Shown one piece after another: positions 35,125 through 46,779 of a DNA stretch of 64,000 nt (positions are counted from its first letter, which is position 1; each line of letters starts with the position of its first letter). A program made the translations under genes and the position numbers. The notes under the pieces were generated by a model. It ran no database searches, was not told where the DNA came from, and was given only the letters and a program-made list of their open reading frames with translations. This DNA is from Escallonia rubra (taxonomy: Eukaryota; Streptophyta; Magnoliopsida; Escalloniales; Escalloniaceae): assembly GCA_033065855.1 (NCBI GenBank), contig JAVXUO010002858.1:434001-498000 (forward strand), written 5' to 3'.

Positions 35125-36419
35125 CAGGGGCGGACACACGTGGTGACAACGGGGACTGAAGCACCCCCTGACTTCTGGAAATTTTTATTTTTTTTTTGTT
35201 TTTGGGAATCGCACAGACCCCGTTCCTGAGATCTCGTTCCCCAATCCCCGATACCCCGTTCGGCCGTTCCCCAAGAGACCCACAATCGACTCTCTCTCTC
35301 TCTTTCTCTCTCTCACCGAGTCACCGGTGGACAGTGAACCGACCGGCGACCGGCAACCGGATCTGAACGGCTGAACCACCATCCACCTTGACCTTCAGAC
35401 GAATCAGATAGTAGCTTCGACGAGGGACGACGGAGTGACGCCGTGACGGACGACCAGATCTGACTCAGATCATCTGAGATCTTAACCGCCGAGTCGCCGA
35501 TGTCCTCTTGAAGAACCAGTCGGCAGTCACCCTTGAAGAACCACATCTGTGAGATCTTGACCGCTGAGGCGCCGACGCCGACGCCGGCTGCTGCCTGCTG
35601 GGGCCTGAGATCAACAACTGCTATTAGGTATTTTAAAATCCATTCTGGGGGATACTAATCAGTAATCACTTTGTACTTGCTTAGACTTCACCTATGGGTA
35701 CGGACCGTATGGTGCCATGGTGGGGATATTATTTCGGAGCCAACCAGCCAAGGCAGAGTGGTCATAATTGTAGGTAGGTGTATAGTGTAGAAAAGGATGT
35801 GAGCCATGTAAACAAGAAAAATGGCTTGAAAGATAACCAAATACAGCTGAGAGTAGACCAAACAGAGGTTTTTGTGGGCTTTTAAATTTTAATACTGTCA
35901 AAGTATCAATTCTCAGATGTAGCACCCTGAGTTTCTGAACAGAATTTGCCCCTCCTTTGATTGAATAAAGGCATATGATTTCATTGATTTGAAAACCAGT
36001 AGCTTTATGAGGGCAAGCTTTGGAAGTTCATTCTGAATTCATCATGTGCTTCACTCCCATTGCTTGTCTTTCCACCCCTAGTGTGTTGGGAAGAGCTAGG
36101 TTAGGTTAGTCCACCCTTAATAACTTAAAGAACATAGAATCAATAACCTAGCATGCCCAATTGTTCAATGTACTCATATGCCTAGTCAAGAACTTTTGCT
36201 TGTAAACACTTGGAGTATAATTTGTATATATATATATATTTTTTTGGTGTTGTATTTGTAATTTGTAAAGAGTCTTTAACGACTCTCGTGAAACTTAATA
36301 ATATTTTTTGTATGCTTTTATAAGTGCACTTTATTTTTAATATTATTTTAATAAAAAATTTTGGTAAATTCGATATAATTTTTGCACCCCCTGAAAAAAA
36401 AATTCTAGTTCTGCCCCTG
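35125..36419. mobile_element. Non-autonomous hAT element (hAT-B)
   Basis: Ends CAGGGGCGGACACACG and (inverted) CAGGGGCAGAACTAG, with a perfect 8-bp duplication TGTTTGCC (35117-35124 and 36420-36427). Copy 1 has the empty site with a single TGTTTGCC near 18152-18159. Like hAT-A and hAT-C it carries a CT-rich and GC-rich block near one end (35210-35620) and an AT-rich remainder, and no transposase. Confidence 0.95.
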
Positions 36420-36427
36420 TGTTTGCC

Positions 36428-37344
36428 AATTATACTTTCCTTATTATCTGGAGTTTCAACAAATGCAGGGGCCTCCTGGAAGTGGCTCCACCACAAACTA
36501 ATTATTTGTATTTGTGGTACCCTGAGATATGTAGTTGGGCGGGAGAATATCTCAGCTTGGCATCACTATCAACTGAATCTGGGTAGCCATTTTGAAGTTC
36601 AGGGTTTATGCAGCTGATGTGCTTGCTCTACATTTGATATCTTCTCATTCTGTTTAAATATTGAATGCATTCCTGCACCTTTTCTTTTCGAAATAATTTC
36701 TGATCGGGTGTTGTTCTGATGCAGCCTCATATGTCGTGCTTAACTCATGACTCGGATTTGCTGTTCTTCACTGAAGACTTAAAGAGTTTGTTGTTTTTGA
36801 AATCGTTGAAGTTGGTCTCTTGTACATTTTTAGCTTGAACCATCTTAACAATATATAAATATGTTATTTAAACCACCCTTGAAGGACATTGCATCTGTTT
36901 TCACTCTTTTTGAGTGGTTGGTAGACCTCCTCCTCGCCGTCGGTCTTCTCCTTGTGTAAATCATTTTGATAAGAAAAGTCTATACTTAATTCACTTCACT
37001 TGTTGTATAAATAATCTACCGTTGAAAGTTATCTTCTCGAGGCTTGAAATTGATTGTTAAAAGTGTGAATTAGCTTTTAACGGTAGATTATAACAATCAA
37101 TTTTCACCAGATGATTGCAATCTGTCAATTTTCTTCGCGCACGGTTTTTTTTCCCCTTTTTGTTTAATGTAAAAAGATTTTATGAGCTCGTTAATTTACC
37201 TTTAAAATCCTAAAACAAATTCACTAGCCCAAATAAAACCGACCCACCTTATGCACAACAAGGTTCACCTCAATCCACCAAGATCAAATGAAAATATCTG
37301 AAACCATCACCAATAATCCACTTACCAGGCAATCAACCAAAATT
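36428..37344. other. Copy 2 segment with sequence missing from copy 1
   Basis: Contains about 170 bp (36576-36755) that copy 1 lacks between two TGA microhomologies, and about 115 bp near 37150-37270 also absent from copy 1. The interleaved inverted repeats lie near 37010-37105. No gene is seen. Confidence 0.45.
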
Positions 37345-38035
37345 TTTATCCCAACCCTGAAACCTTAGCACTTTCCCTTAACAACAATCCCGAACTCGCC
37401 TTTCTTGCGCTGTAAGACCAAACCAAATCTCCAGTTTTCCCCTTAGCTCAAAATTCTACTTATGGCTCCTCTGTTACCTTTACCCCTCTTGATGTTCAAC
37501 AATTTCATAATGAACTCATGCTATACGTCAAACCGCCAATTGGTAGTTAACTCCATGCTTTTGGTGGAACCCAAGTTGATGATCATGCACCTCTTTCCAC
37601 TGAGCAGTCAAATGACTGAGCAGTCAAATGTAGGACAACCCCTAAATACTACATCTCTAGGGGGAACTCTTTTCACGGCACCAGACTTTGAACTTACTAA
37701 GGAAACCGGCCAATCCAACACAAGCTCTTTCCCACAATGATCAAAACGAGAATGCTCAGACCTTGGAGAGCACCAACTGGATCCAATGGCGTCCAAACGA
37801 CCCAAAGTGACGTATGATGAACCACCTGATATCCCAGATGTTGGATACTGAAGACGTCATGGACAAGGTGGGACCTCTTTTTTATGAATTTTGCTATATA
37901 GCTATTGACTTCCACTACTATAGTATGGACATGGACGCGCCAAGCGTATTTGGTGAGGCGAGATCTCTAGCCACTTTTGCTTGTCAAGCCCGAATTGATG
38001 TGTATCAAGACTGGCTCCATGACGTTTTGTTGTAA
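37345..38035 (+). pseudogene. Decayed coding-like segment of unknown family (copy 2)
   Basis: Counterpart of 18795-19464 with the same interruptions plus a 16-bp tandem duplication of ACTGAGCAGTCAAATG near 37605-37628. The C-terminal stretch VFGEARSLATFACQARIDVY is identical to copy 1. The family is unrecognised. Confidence 0.4.
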
Positions 38036-38080
38036 AGGGATCTCTACCCCCAAATCTTACTTCCTTTTGACAATATGGCA

Positions 38081-39916
38081 ATAACCCCTAGTACTTAACA
38101 ACGCTCTTAAATAGGAGAAATATCGGTCATCAATAATTACCGACATCTCATAACCACCGCACAAGAATCTCTACATAACATCATTAATCAACGACTTGGC
38201 GGACTTAGGAGAGACTTAACCACAAGTCCTCAACAACATTCTCAATCAAGAGAAATATCTGCTATCAATAACTGCCGACATCTCACAATGACAACACAAT
38301 CCATATGCAATATCAACACCAACGTCAAGTATGCTAATCAGATCGAATCATAGCATACTAGGACACGTATAAGTCTTACCAAACCTCATCAACAGGACGG
38401 ACTAAGGGAATTTATTCTACCTTAAGTCCTCAACAACATACTTCAAGAAATGAATAACAGTCACAATAATTATCGGTGTCCAATCATAACAACAAGAATT
38501 TAACGTAAACGTCATCAACATACCATGCTAATTGAAACAAGTAATTAGCACATCAGAACAACATTGTTCTTACCTGATTGACTAATAGCAAAAGCAACTC
38601 GTAACCTCTGACCCCAACGAGCGGGATCATCTGATCAAACAAGACCTTACTCGTCATGTCTTATTTAAACATCCACACACTTTATTCTACCCCTTCCTAT
38701 TTAACTGCTCATAACGTTTTACGACAGCTAGTTAACCTGATCCCATAATCGGATCTTTAACCCAGCCTTATAGATGCATTAGCGATAACAACCCTCTCAT
38801 TTTCGACATGTTAATATCATTTCTCACTTTCCACCATTTCTGGATGTTTAATAATGGGCGTTCCCAAAAATTTAGCATCAACATGGCAAATTACGAAAAT
38901 GCCCCTGAGGGTTCACTAGCACCGCAACACCCCAAATCTGCTTCAAAAACAACCTTTCAGGTATTTTACAACTCTTCCCGGACTAACAAGTCCTTCGAGA
39001 AATTTTATACGAAAATTACCAAAATGCCTTTGAGGATTTTCGGTGCCAGAAAAATCCCAAAACTTTAAAACACTATTTTAAGCATGCCGAAGTTCTTTTT
39101 GGGCTAAAAAGTATTTTTAGGAAATTTTTCGCCCGAAAATTCCAAACTGGTGTCTGGGCCGAGTACTTAAAAGCTAGTTCGGCAAAAACTGGCTAACGAC
39201 TTCGGAATGACCCAAAATTTTTAGAAAATGGAACATCTCAGCATCCTAGGGTCCTCATAAATTTTTTGTGTGAAACTGCGTTAGTTTGATATTTTAAATT
39301 TCACCGTAAGCTTCCAAAATCATCGCATCTGTTAACCCCCTTCCTGATCTTAGAAAAATTCAAAATTTTTCCACATATCAGGTCTCCTAAAAATAACCAG
39401 GGTCTCTTTTTTCACTTTGGTAAATCTGACCCCAACTATTTTAAAAATTCATATTAGAAACTTTTCATTTAATTTCCACTTTTAGCGACGCTTACGGTTA
39501 CTATTGAAATCAAAACACACTATTTCACTTCCACAGCACACGGTCTTCATCTTCACTCTCCCTCACTGCTGATTGCAAAACTCACACCAACTCCACACTT
39601 TCATCGATTTTTATGAACAAACCCACCATAATTCAACCTTTAACACTCATCTAACATACATCACAACCCATTAATCCACTTAAAATTCATTTACTACTTC
39701 ACCCGTAACACACCCATACACCAACACTTAGAACACACACTAAACACACTATTTTTTCTTGGAACACACACACTGAACATGGAACCCAAACGATTTTTTC
39801 TTCTTTTTCATTCTAAGCTCTCGTATACACAAACTATAACAAAATTCATCACAATCTCCCTCTCCCCCAAACACATATACACACCGAAACACACACACAC
39901 ACACACACACACACAG

Positions 39917-39962
<46 letters not shown>

Positions 39963-40684
39963 TGCATATCTTCAACTGAATTTAAACCCAAAATTTTCAC
40001 AATTAATGGCTTAAGAGGAAGGGATGACCATGTTAGGGTTTATAATTTTTTTCTTTCTTTTTCTTCCTCTTCTTCTTCCTCTTTTTTTCTTCTCTTTCTT
40101 CTCTGTTTTCTATGTTCTTCTTCGGTTTCTTCTTCACGGCCACTATTCTCGAATTTCCTCTATTTGCATTTTTAACCTCACAAATTTTATTTTATAATTT
40201 CCCACATTAATTTATATCCAACAATTTTTTTTATTATTTGATTTACTTACTCAAGACTAAACCCACCAGGAGGTGGAAACTTTGGGCTGATTCTCCCATG
40301 TTCTTGAATCCTCTTGCCAATTTTCAAATTTTGCACTTTGGCCCATAAAGTTACCAAAATTACACTTTGGCCCCATAAATTTAGAAAAATTACACTTTGA
40401 CCCCAAGACCACATTAACCCCTCATTTAACCCCCTAGCACCCAATTATCATCAAAATGATATTACCTAATAAAAATATGCATCCCGGTCACCATATTTTC
40501 TAAAATTACATTTTTCCCCCGACCTTTTCAAAATTACATTTTAACCCCGAAGGCCACACTAACCTCTTATTTAGCTCCCTAATACTTAATTATCACCCAC
40601 ATAATGCTACTTAATAAAGATAGCCCTCCTTAATTAATCTAACTCATGGTTAGATTAATTTTTTGGTATTTACAGGGTATCACA
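38081..40684 (-). mobile_element. Solo LTR, Tekay/Del-like, left-truncated (copy 2)
   Basis: Same LTR as 20577-24161, with its minus-strand start TGTGATACC at 40684 followed by ATAGT. Its other end and flank are lost together with the neighbouring block. Confidence 0.7.
39889..39960. repeat. (CA)n/(TA)n microsatellite
   Basis: About 70 bp of alternating CA with a central TATATATATATA, inside the LTR of copy 2. Copy 1 has only a short CA run at the same place (near 23441-23457), so it is a recent expansion. Confidence 0.9.
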
Positions 40685-42049
40685 ATAGTGAAAGAAGAAG
40701 CTTTGATTTTGGGGCTAGGTGTTTCACCGTTGATGATGGCCGTAATACTCACTCGTGGCTTGCCAAAATTGCAGTAGCAGTGGCAGTCCAATCCTGCTAC
40801 AGTTCTATATAGTTTTGCACACTTCTAAAAATTTTCACTACTCCTCCTCACCTTTTTTTGTGTTGATTGAGAGTTTGTGAGGAGTAAGGATGGTTCTAGT
40901 AGTAAGGGGCATGCCGTAGATAGATTCATTGCAATGGGTTAGTCGCGGTGTCCTTAGGGAGGTAGAAATGGTGGGATAGGGCCTCGAGGGGTTTTCGGGG
41001 GATGAAGGATGGGGATTAGGGCCTGGGAGAGGGGGGAGGGAGTCTGAGCTTATGCGGTTAAATTTGGTTAGACAATTTCGAGGGTTGTATGAGATCAGGT
41101 GCTTAGGACCTTTATTTGGGTGTCAGTCTCCTGTCTAATTGGTCTTATATTTTCCTTTTCTAGTGGCAAAGTGTCAATGATGTTTGGAAGTGAAAGTAGA
41201 AGGGATCGGATCTTGTAGTGATGAGGACCGTTTGTTATGTGTTGTGATTACATTGGTTGATGGATTTACTCTTGATTCATGCGTTGGATTTTAAGATATT
41301 CAATTGTGTCCTTTAATTGTAATAGTCATGGTATGTCATGACTTCGTTGTCATTTCACTTCAAGAAAAAGGGTCTTTAGTGATGGACTTTTAGTGACGGA
41401 CGACAATCCGTTGCTACAAGGAACTTTCACTAACGAATAACACTGTCGGTAATAATCGATCCCTGTTGCTAAAAATCTTCACCAACGGAAATTCCGTCGC
41501 TAAAAATTTTTAAAATAATTTATATTTTCAGCCAAAATTTTTAAATATTTTAGAAAAAAATTAGCGATGAGGTATGACCATCGCTAAAAAACCGCCACTA
41601 AAGCCTTCAAGGTGGCTTTTTAGCGATAGATTATTCCATCGCTAAAAATTCCATATATATACACTTTTAGCGACAAAATTTTAGCATCGGAGTTTTCCAA
41701 TTGCTAAAAGTCCTGTTATAGAAGCACTCTTTCTTCTTTCTTTCTCTCTCCCCATTTTTCTCACTCTTTCTCTCTCTTCTCCCATGCCCACATCGGCTAC
41801 TGCCGCTAGCGATCTCCCGCGGTGACCCACCCCCCTCCCTGGGCGACAGCCCCCCACGACGCCACTGCCCCTCCATAACTCCTATGCGCTGCCACTACAC
41901 ACCACCGCCGCCGCCGCACCACCATCGATATGTACATCTAACCCTAATTTGTTATAATGTATGGTTTAATTTAACCCATATAGTGTAATGCATGTGAGAC
42001 TGAATTTGTTATAATGTATGGTTTAATTTAATTTAATTTGCTGTAATGT

Positions 42050-42790
42050 ATTGTGTAATTGAATGTATAGCGTAAATTGTTACATGTTGTAAGTTTAATT
42101 AACCTTAATTCACTGTACCCTAAACCCAATTAACACTGATTAACCTGAATTAACTATACCCTAAATCCTAAATAACACTAATTAAGTGTAATTAAACTCA
42201 ATTAACTCTAATTAATCATAAATAGCTCAAATTAGCTCTAAGCAGCCCTAACTAGCCCTGATAAACACTAAATAAACCTAATTAACTCCTAATTAATAAT
42301 AATTAACTCCAATTACCCATAATTAGCACTAATTAACACTGATTAACCCTAATTAATTATTAATTAAATTCTAATTAACATTAACTAATCCTAATTACAC
42401 CCAACTAACTCTAATTAACCCTAATGAACCCTAATTAGCCCTAACTACCACTAATTAGCTTTAATTGGCCCTAATCAACACTGGTTAACCCTAATTAACT
42501 GTTAATTAAACTATGATTAACACTAATAAGCTTTAATTAGCCCTAATCACACCTAATTAACCTAAATAAATCCTAATTACTGATAAATCCTAAACATATC
42601 CTAATTAAACTATTTAAAACCCAATTACTCTAAATAAACCTTAATTAGCCTTGATAAACCCTAACTAAACCCTAATGAGCCCTCAATAGTCCTGATTAAC
42701 CCTCTGGAACTCAATTAACCCTAGTTAAATCCTATTTACCCTAATTAAATCGTAATACATTCCCAATTAATTATCCCAAATACAACCTAA
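42050..42790. repeat. Degenerate CCTAATTAA-type array (copy 2)
   Basis: Counterpart of 25560-26300 inside CACTA-1, diverged in phrase number and order. Confidence 0.8.
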
Positions 42791-44143
42791 CCCTAACTAT
42801 ATACGTAAACTCCATCATAATCATAGGTGAGACAGTATCAACTCCGTAAATGAACTCCATATTTCACTGAGAAACACGAGTCGGCTTCTCGCATTATGAA
42901 TATTTGTTGTTATTTGGTGAAGTTCATTGACAACGAGTTGCTCCAACTCGTTGTCAACGAATTCTAAAGGGAATCATTTTGATTATGGCATGTTCTTGCA
43001 AATTAACATAATAATTCAATCTTTTTGAAATTTTGATTTTTCGGAAAGGTTGTTGCATATGTTACCAATTTTTAACCAAATGCATGCATAAAAATCCTTA
43101 GTTCTCGTTCAAAAGCACTCATTACAAAGTAATGCTTTACAATGAGCCTTTGGATATCCATTTTGGACAATTTGGATAAGTTAGGTGTTTATAAAAATGT
43201 AAATCGACTCATGCTCCATGTTTTATGTCTTGGATATTTGGTACACTTTATCCGGTCTTTCTCAGGTGCATACATATCCGTTAAATCTTGCAAGAGCAAG
43301 TTAGGCGGATGTTAGGATACCTAATCGATGTTGTGTAATTGGAGAAATACGAGGAGGTGCTACCAAATTTTCCATAGAGATAGGACTAAGCATGAGTTGG
43401 TAATTGTTTTATAAACATGTGATTTTCTTAATGCGATAGGACCACTATTTATTAGAGAATACATGGAATATAAACATGTTGTCACATGCGTGCATTCGTT
43501 TTTATATCGACCCTACCTAATTATTGGTTTTAACTTAAGGTGGTATATAGTTATCTCAGTCGTCACCATTACAAGGAATAAGGCTTTTAGCGAGGGGAAA
43601 ATCCATCGCTAAAAGACTAGATTTCGTCGCTAAAAATTTTAGCGACGGAATCCCCGTCGCTAAAAGTTCCTCGTGTAAAAGGCCGTTACTCAAAGTTTTC
43701 TGACGTAATTATAAAATCCGTCGTCTCATATAAAACGTTTGTCGACGGATTTATTTCTAAATTAGCGACGAAATATCCATCGTTAATTTTGTTTTACGTA
43801 CTTTAATTTATTTTCTTTTTTACGAAATTAGCGACGGGATAAAATTTTTAGCGACAGAATTAATCTGTCGCTAAAATTCATTTTTAATGCCCAAACCTGT
43901 AATAAAAAATTCAAACCAATTAGGTCCCATTCTCCGTCAACAATCTCAATATCTCAAATGCACGATTAACAATCCAAAATCATCGATTAACAAATCATCG
44001 ATCAATAATCACAATTATCAAATGCACAATTAACAGCCTAAAATTATCAAATAAATAATCAATGTTCAAATAACACAAAATTGTTCAAAATGCACATATT
44101 CGATGCGATTAATTTAAAATATTGTCTAATTAGAGCTTAGAGT

Positions 44144-44584
44144 TCAACATTGGGGGAAAGGTTTTTCACAAGTGCTTTGATCAAACACCAGCACTTGAAA
44201 ACACATTTGCCCCATGTGTTCAAAGATTACAAAGTCTCCTAGATGGAGGTCATGCTGCTGCACGAATTCATTCCAACCCTCTTCGAAGCAAAGTTTCTTT
44301 TGGCCAAGCTTCTTCTTCAATTTAACAGGCCATGACCCCTTGCGGCTGGTTAAAGTTGCTTCAAATCTCAATGTGGTATGCATTCTGCAAAATGCTACCG
44401 ATATGGCCTAACATATTCATAATACAGGAAGATAGGTAAGTTTTTAACCAAAGATAAAACTTTTAACACACAAAAACACAGAGAAAGCGGGATGGCATAC
44501 AAGTTATGTATGAAAACCTGGCATCATGACCTTGAAGAAGTGCCTGCTGACTGGAACATCCATGTTCACCGAAGCAGAAGCCAT
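44144..44584 (-). pseudogene. Captured B3-domain gene fragment (REM/VRN1-like), two exons
   Basis: Exon 1 (44584-44507) starts with ATG and encodes DVPVSRHFFKVMMPGFHT, the first strand of a B3 DNA-binding domain. The next codon is TAA (44506-44504) where the family has Lys. Exon 2 begins after a TTTTGCAG acceptor at 44384 and encodes EATLTSRKGSWPVKL and FEEGWNEFVQQHDLHLGDFV, the central and C-terminal part of the B3 fold, ending FVIFEHMGQMCFQVLVFD and a stop at 44146-44144. B3 domains are plant-specific transcription-factor domains; the GSWPVKL and GDFVIFEH motifs point to the REM/VRN1 branch. The exon-intron layout shows the fragment came from host genomic DNA rather than a spliced copy. It lies on the same strand as the leader exon of the surrounding CACTA-2. 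The single early stop and lack of other domains make it a pseudogene or a regulatory by-product. Confidence 0.8.
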
Positions 44585-44949
44585 TTAACCTACTTTAACA
44601 CGAAAAACCAATCTAGGATTATTCAATCGATGAGCATCAATTTCATAGCTGAATTAAATCTATCAAATTATGTTAAAGTGATGCTAAAAAATAGATCCAC
44701 AGTGAGTTGTAGCTAAAATGACTACCACAAAAATCTCAACTACGCATATCATTATTTCACCACCCAAATAGTCACCTATATTGTTGAACGTCACTCACAT
44801 ATTACAAATAACAACCTCAAAAATCTCAAATCAATCACTGAATGAAACCTAACCCTAGTGCAAATCCAATCACTGGATCTCAACGAAGACAAAAAAAAAC
44901 CACCAAAGTTCAAAGATTTGCTGCACTCAAACCATCTCTGGGCAATATG

Positions 44950-45310
44950 GAGTAATTATGGGATGACCAAGGGCTAATTAGGGCTATTTGGGTTAATTAC
45001 GATAGTCATGATTTAGCATTATGGGTTTAATTAATCTAATTAGGATTTATTAAGATATGTTAGGGCTAATTAGTGTTAATGAGGAGTACCTTGGGCTAAT
45101 TATAGCTAATTAGGGTTGATTAGGACTAATTAGGGTTATTTAGTCATAATTAGGGTATAATTGTGCCTAGTGTTGATTGGTCCTAATTTGGGCTAATTAG
45201 GCTTAATTGGGTTATGTTAGGGCTGATTAGTGTTAATTAGGGCTAACTTCGGGTAATTACAACTAATTTGATTTTCATTGGGCTTTTAGGGTTAATTAAA
45301 AGTAATTAGG
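44950..45310. repeat. CCTAATTAA-type array, inverted orientation
   Basis: Repeated TTAGGGCTAATTAGG phrases, the reverse complement of the arrays in CACTA-1. This matches the opposite orientation of CACTA-2 and supports a family relationship between the two elements. Confidence 0.75.
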
Positions 45311-45319
45311 CTCGTTAGA

Positions 45320-45445
45320 TACGTGTCCGACGCCTACTGACACGTGTCCGAAACCTCCGGACACGTGTCCGACACCTCTAGACACGTGTTCGATGCCTAT
45401 CGACACGTGTCCGAAACTTCCGGACACGTCCGAAGACATTGATTT
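45320..45445. repeat. 21-bp tandem repeat with a CACGTG box in each unit
   Basis: CACGTG occurs at 45341, 45362, 45383 and 45404, exactly 21 bp apart, with one-base variants in phase at 45320 (TACGTG) and 45425 (CACGTC). Unit wording is GACACGTGTCCGACACCTC. Two more copies 21 bp apart lie at 45615 and 45636. CACGTG is the G-box core bound by plant bHLH and bZIP factors. Confidence 0.85.
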
Positions 45446-45821
45446 ATTTTTTAAATGTCAGATATCGTGTCTGTCACCCCTTGAAGAGGTGCCGGACACC
45501 TCTTGAAGAGGTGTCCACCAGTATAAACCAAAATATGACATTTCGGTGTCAGTGTCGATTGCACGCGGTGTCCGTGACCTACCGACACCTCGACACCTCA
45601 TCGACACATCCGGACACGTGTCAGACACCTCCGGACACGTGTCCGATACCTCTCAGCGGTGTCTGAAGACATTGATTTATTTTTTAATTGCAGAACACCG
45701 TGTACCCATTGAAGAGGTGCCGGACACTGAACTAAGGGTGTCCACAAGTATGTCACCAAAATATTGCATTTCGGTGTTTGCGTCGATCGGATGCAGTGTC
45801 CGTGTTACCTAACACGTATCT

Positions 45822-46050
45822 CAATCCAATTGGGTCCCATCCTCCGTCAACAATCTCAATTCTCAATTCTCAAATCCAAGAAAAATTAGTAAAAATCACA
45901 AATGCAATCCAATTGGGTTCCATCCTCCGTCAACAATCTCAATTCTCAATTCTCAAATGCAATAAAAATTAATAAAAATCACAAATACAATCCAATTGGG
46001 TCCCATCCTCCGTCAACAATCTCAATATCTCAATGCAAAATTAACAATCT
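45822..46050. repeat. 83-bp tandem repeat, three units
   Basis: CAATCCAATTGGGT starts at 45822, 45905 and 45988. Each unit carries CATCCTCCGTCAACAATCTC followed by an AT-rich tail. A related single unit is at about 43914-43980 near the other end of CACTA-2. Confidence 0.9.
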
Positions 46051-46457
46051 AAAATTAAGGTGCACAACCGTCAAGTGCACAAATAATCAGACTGCAAATT
46101 GCGCTATTGAGGAGGGAAGAGGGGGGTTGCAAATTTTCAGGCGGGAAGAATCGAATTCAAAACCTTGTGAAAATCAGATATCTGATAATACTATAAGAAG
46201 TTACCATATGTTCTGAAAGCTTAAGGATTTAAACAATAGCTCAACCATTGTATATCATGCATTAAGAAGTGTATGATCTTATTTTGGTGTTCTAATGAAA
46301 TAGAGCATCATAAAAACAATACCGACGATCCTCATATCCATTCAAACAAATCTAATGTTTACTCTTTTGAAAACCTTGAAGTATTTCCACGTTCTCTTTT
46401 ATTTTTAATTTTTACAATATGTCAGAGAATATAAATGGGCGCCCTGATCACGTTTAT

Positions 46458-46476
46458 GAATATATATATATATATN

Positions 46477-46512
<36 letters not shown>

Positions 46513-46726
46513 TTGATCCGATAATAACGCTAGCAACTTAACCCAAGTTGGTAGCGCAATCTGGCCGTCCGCGGGCGAGAAGGGACTGCCAGATCGCGTG
46601 CCACAACAACGAATTTTTTCACCGTCTGCTACATAATGTAGCGAACGGTAAATTATCGTCCGTTACATAATGAAGCGGACGGCCCAACAGCGCTAGCAAG
46701 TTGCTAGCGCTATCAACGGATCAGAT

Positions 46727-46770
<44 letters not shown>
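46458..46770. mobile_element. Micron-like MITE inside a (TA)n microsatellite
   Basis: A 220-bp segment (46510-46729) with imperfect inverted ends, both carrying GATCCG and CGCTAGCAACT, is flanked on both sides by long (TA)n tracts. MITEs that target (TA)n, such as rice Micron, have this layout. The interior is GC-rich. One ambiguous base (N) is at 46476 in the left TA tract. Confidence 0.6.
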
Positions 46771-46779
46771 CTCCCTCTT

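Larger units (their letters stand above)
29243..43521 (+). repeat. Segmental duplication, copy 2 (~14.3 kb)
   Basis: Direct counterpart of 12356-27034 in the same orientation. Relative to copy 1 it has one 439-bp unit instead of four, two additional hAT insertions (30795-32340 and 35125-36419), a 16-bp tandem duplication near 37605-37628, a (CA)n expansion near 39890-39960 and lacks about 2.1 kb at 38080. To the right it continues into a CACTA element that is complete here. Confidence 0.9.

Noticed and set aside
39749-40000. Frames made of Cys/Val or His/Thr runs
   Set aside because: Translation of the (CA)n microsatellite.
44492-44716. Plus-strand 74-residue frame opposite the B3 fragment
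   Set aside because: Shadow of the minus-strand B3 exon 1; no family resemblance.
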